Positions 6,251 to 6,308 of a stretch of 6,308 nt of DNA are shown in pieces. A program made the translations under genes and the position numbers. Every line of letters begins with the position of its first letter. Position 1 is the first letter of the stretch. The stretch comes from Actinomycetales bacterium (GTDB lineage Bacteria > Actinomycetota > Actinomycetes > Actinomycetales > Actinomycetaceae). Below the pieces are notes generated by a model. The model searched no databases. It was not told the DNA's origin and worked only from the letters and a program-made list of their open reading frames with translations. The stretch covers positions 1 through 6,308 of the forward strand of contig JAAZBW010000060.1 in NCBI GenBank assembly GCA_012513625.1. The letters are read 5' to 3'.

Positions 6251-6257
6251 CCGCCCC
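6242..6257 (-). other. G-quadruplex motif upstream of sdaA
   Basis: On the minus strand GGGGCGGGCGGGCGGG has four G-runs with single-base loops. It lies ~220 bases upstream of the sdaA start, on the sense strand, and is almost the same as the motif at 4343-4358 after the gene. Confidence 0.5.
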
Positions 6258-6308
6258 GGGACGCCCGCCCGCGCCCGACTCCGGGATGACAATGCGGTTT
6301 GCCACCGA

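Larger units (their letters stand above)
6024..6308. other. Upstream region of sdaA, no credible gene
   Basis: About 285 bases of extreme C-richness on the plus strand. Bases 6024-6130 should hold the sdaA promoter, but I find no convincing -10/-35 pair or ribosome site. Bases 6133-6280 are repeats. At the very edge, an ATG at 6293 on the plus strand (MRFAT) could begin a divergent gene, but only five codons are visible. Confidence 0.55.

Noticed and set aside
6024..6305. In-frame N-terminal extension of sdaA starting at a GTG at 6305
   Set aside because: The 94 added residues come from the C-rich repeat tract and have no family counterpart. The conserved domain starts a few residues after the ATG at 6023.
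6293..6308. Possible start of a plus-strand gene (ATG, MRFAT)
   Set aside because: Only five codons are visible and there is just a weak purine stretch before it. It cannot be supported from this window.

Overview
The window is GC-rich DNA with GTG/TTG starts, short intergenic gaps and a class Ib ribonucleotide reductase operon of actinobacterial type. It most likely comes from a high-GC actinomycete, perhaps of the order Micrococcales. Genus cannot be fixed from the sequence alone.

Left part (1-2609, minus strand): the start of an nrdHIE operon, read right to left. nrdH (glutaredoxin-like electron donor), nrdI (flavodoxin-like activator) and nrdE (class Ib reductase large subunit) are tightly packed. 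nrdE runs off the left edge without its last ~70 codons; nrdF would be expected further left but is not visible. Together they reduce ribonucleotides to deoxyribonucleotides.

Control region (2610-3142): a ~530-base gene-free stretch with much structure. It holds two NrdR boxes 32 bp apart upstream of nrdH, an 11-bp tandem repeat, three DnaA-box-like 9-mers in one orientation (one matching TTGTCCACA exactly), a 43-base inverted repeat and a smaller one around the best DnaA box. At its right end is the promoter of the next operon.

Middle (3143-3645, plus strand): two small genes, 75 and 89 codons, arranged like a toxin-antitoxin pair. The first resembles BrnT-type RNase toxins only distantly; the second has a C-terminal helix-turn-helix. 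The promoter places +1 on the GTG start of the first gene (a leaderless mRNA), and an inverted repeat lies across its -10 element, where an autorepressor could bind. This is the best candidate in the window for a poorly described system.

Right part (3690-6308, minus strand): a secreted lipoprotein of unknown function with four conserved-looking cysteines, then sdaA, an iron-sulfur L-serine dehydratase with a C-terminal cysteine and an unusual ~65-residue low-complexity insertion. Identical-class G-quadruplex motifs lie on both sides of sdaA, and the DNA upstream of it is an extremely C-rich 31-bp repeat tract with no credible gene.
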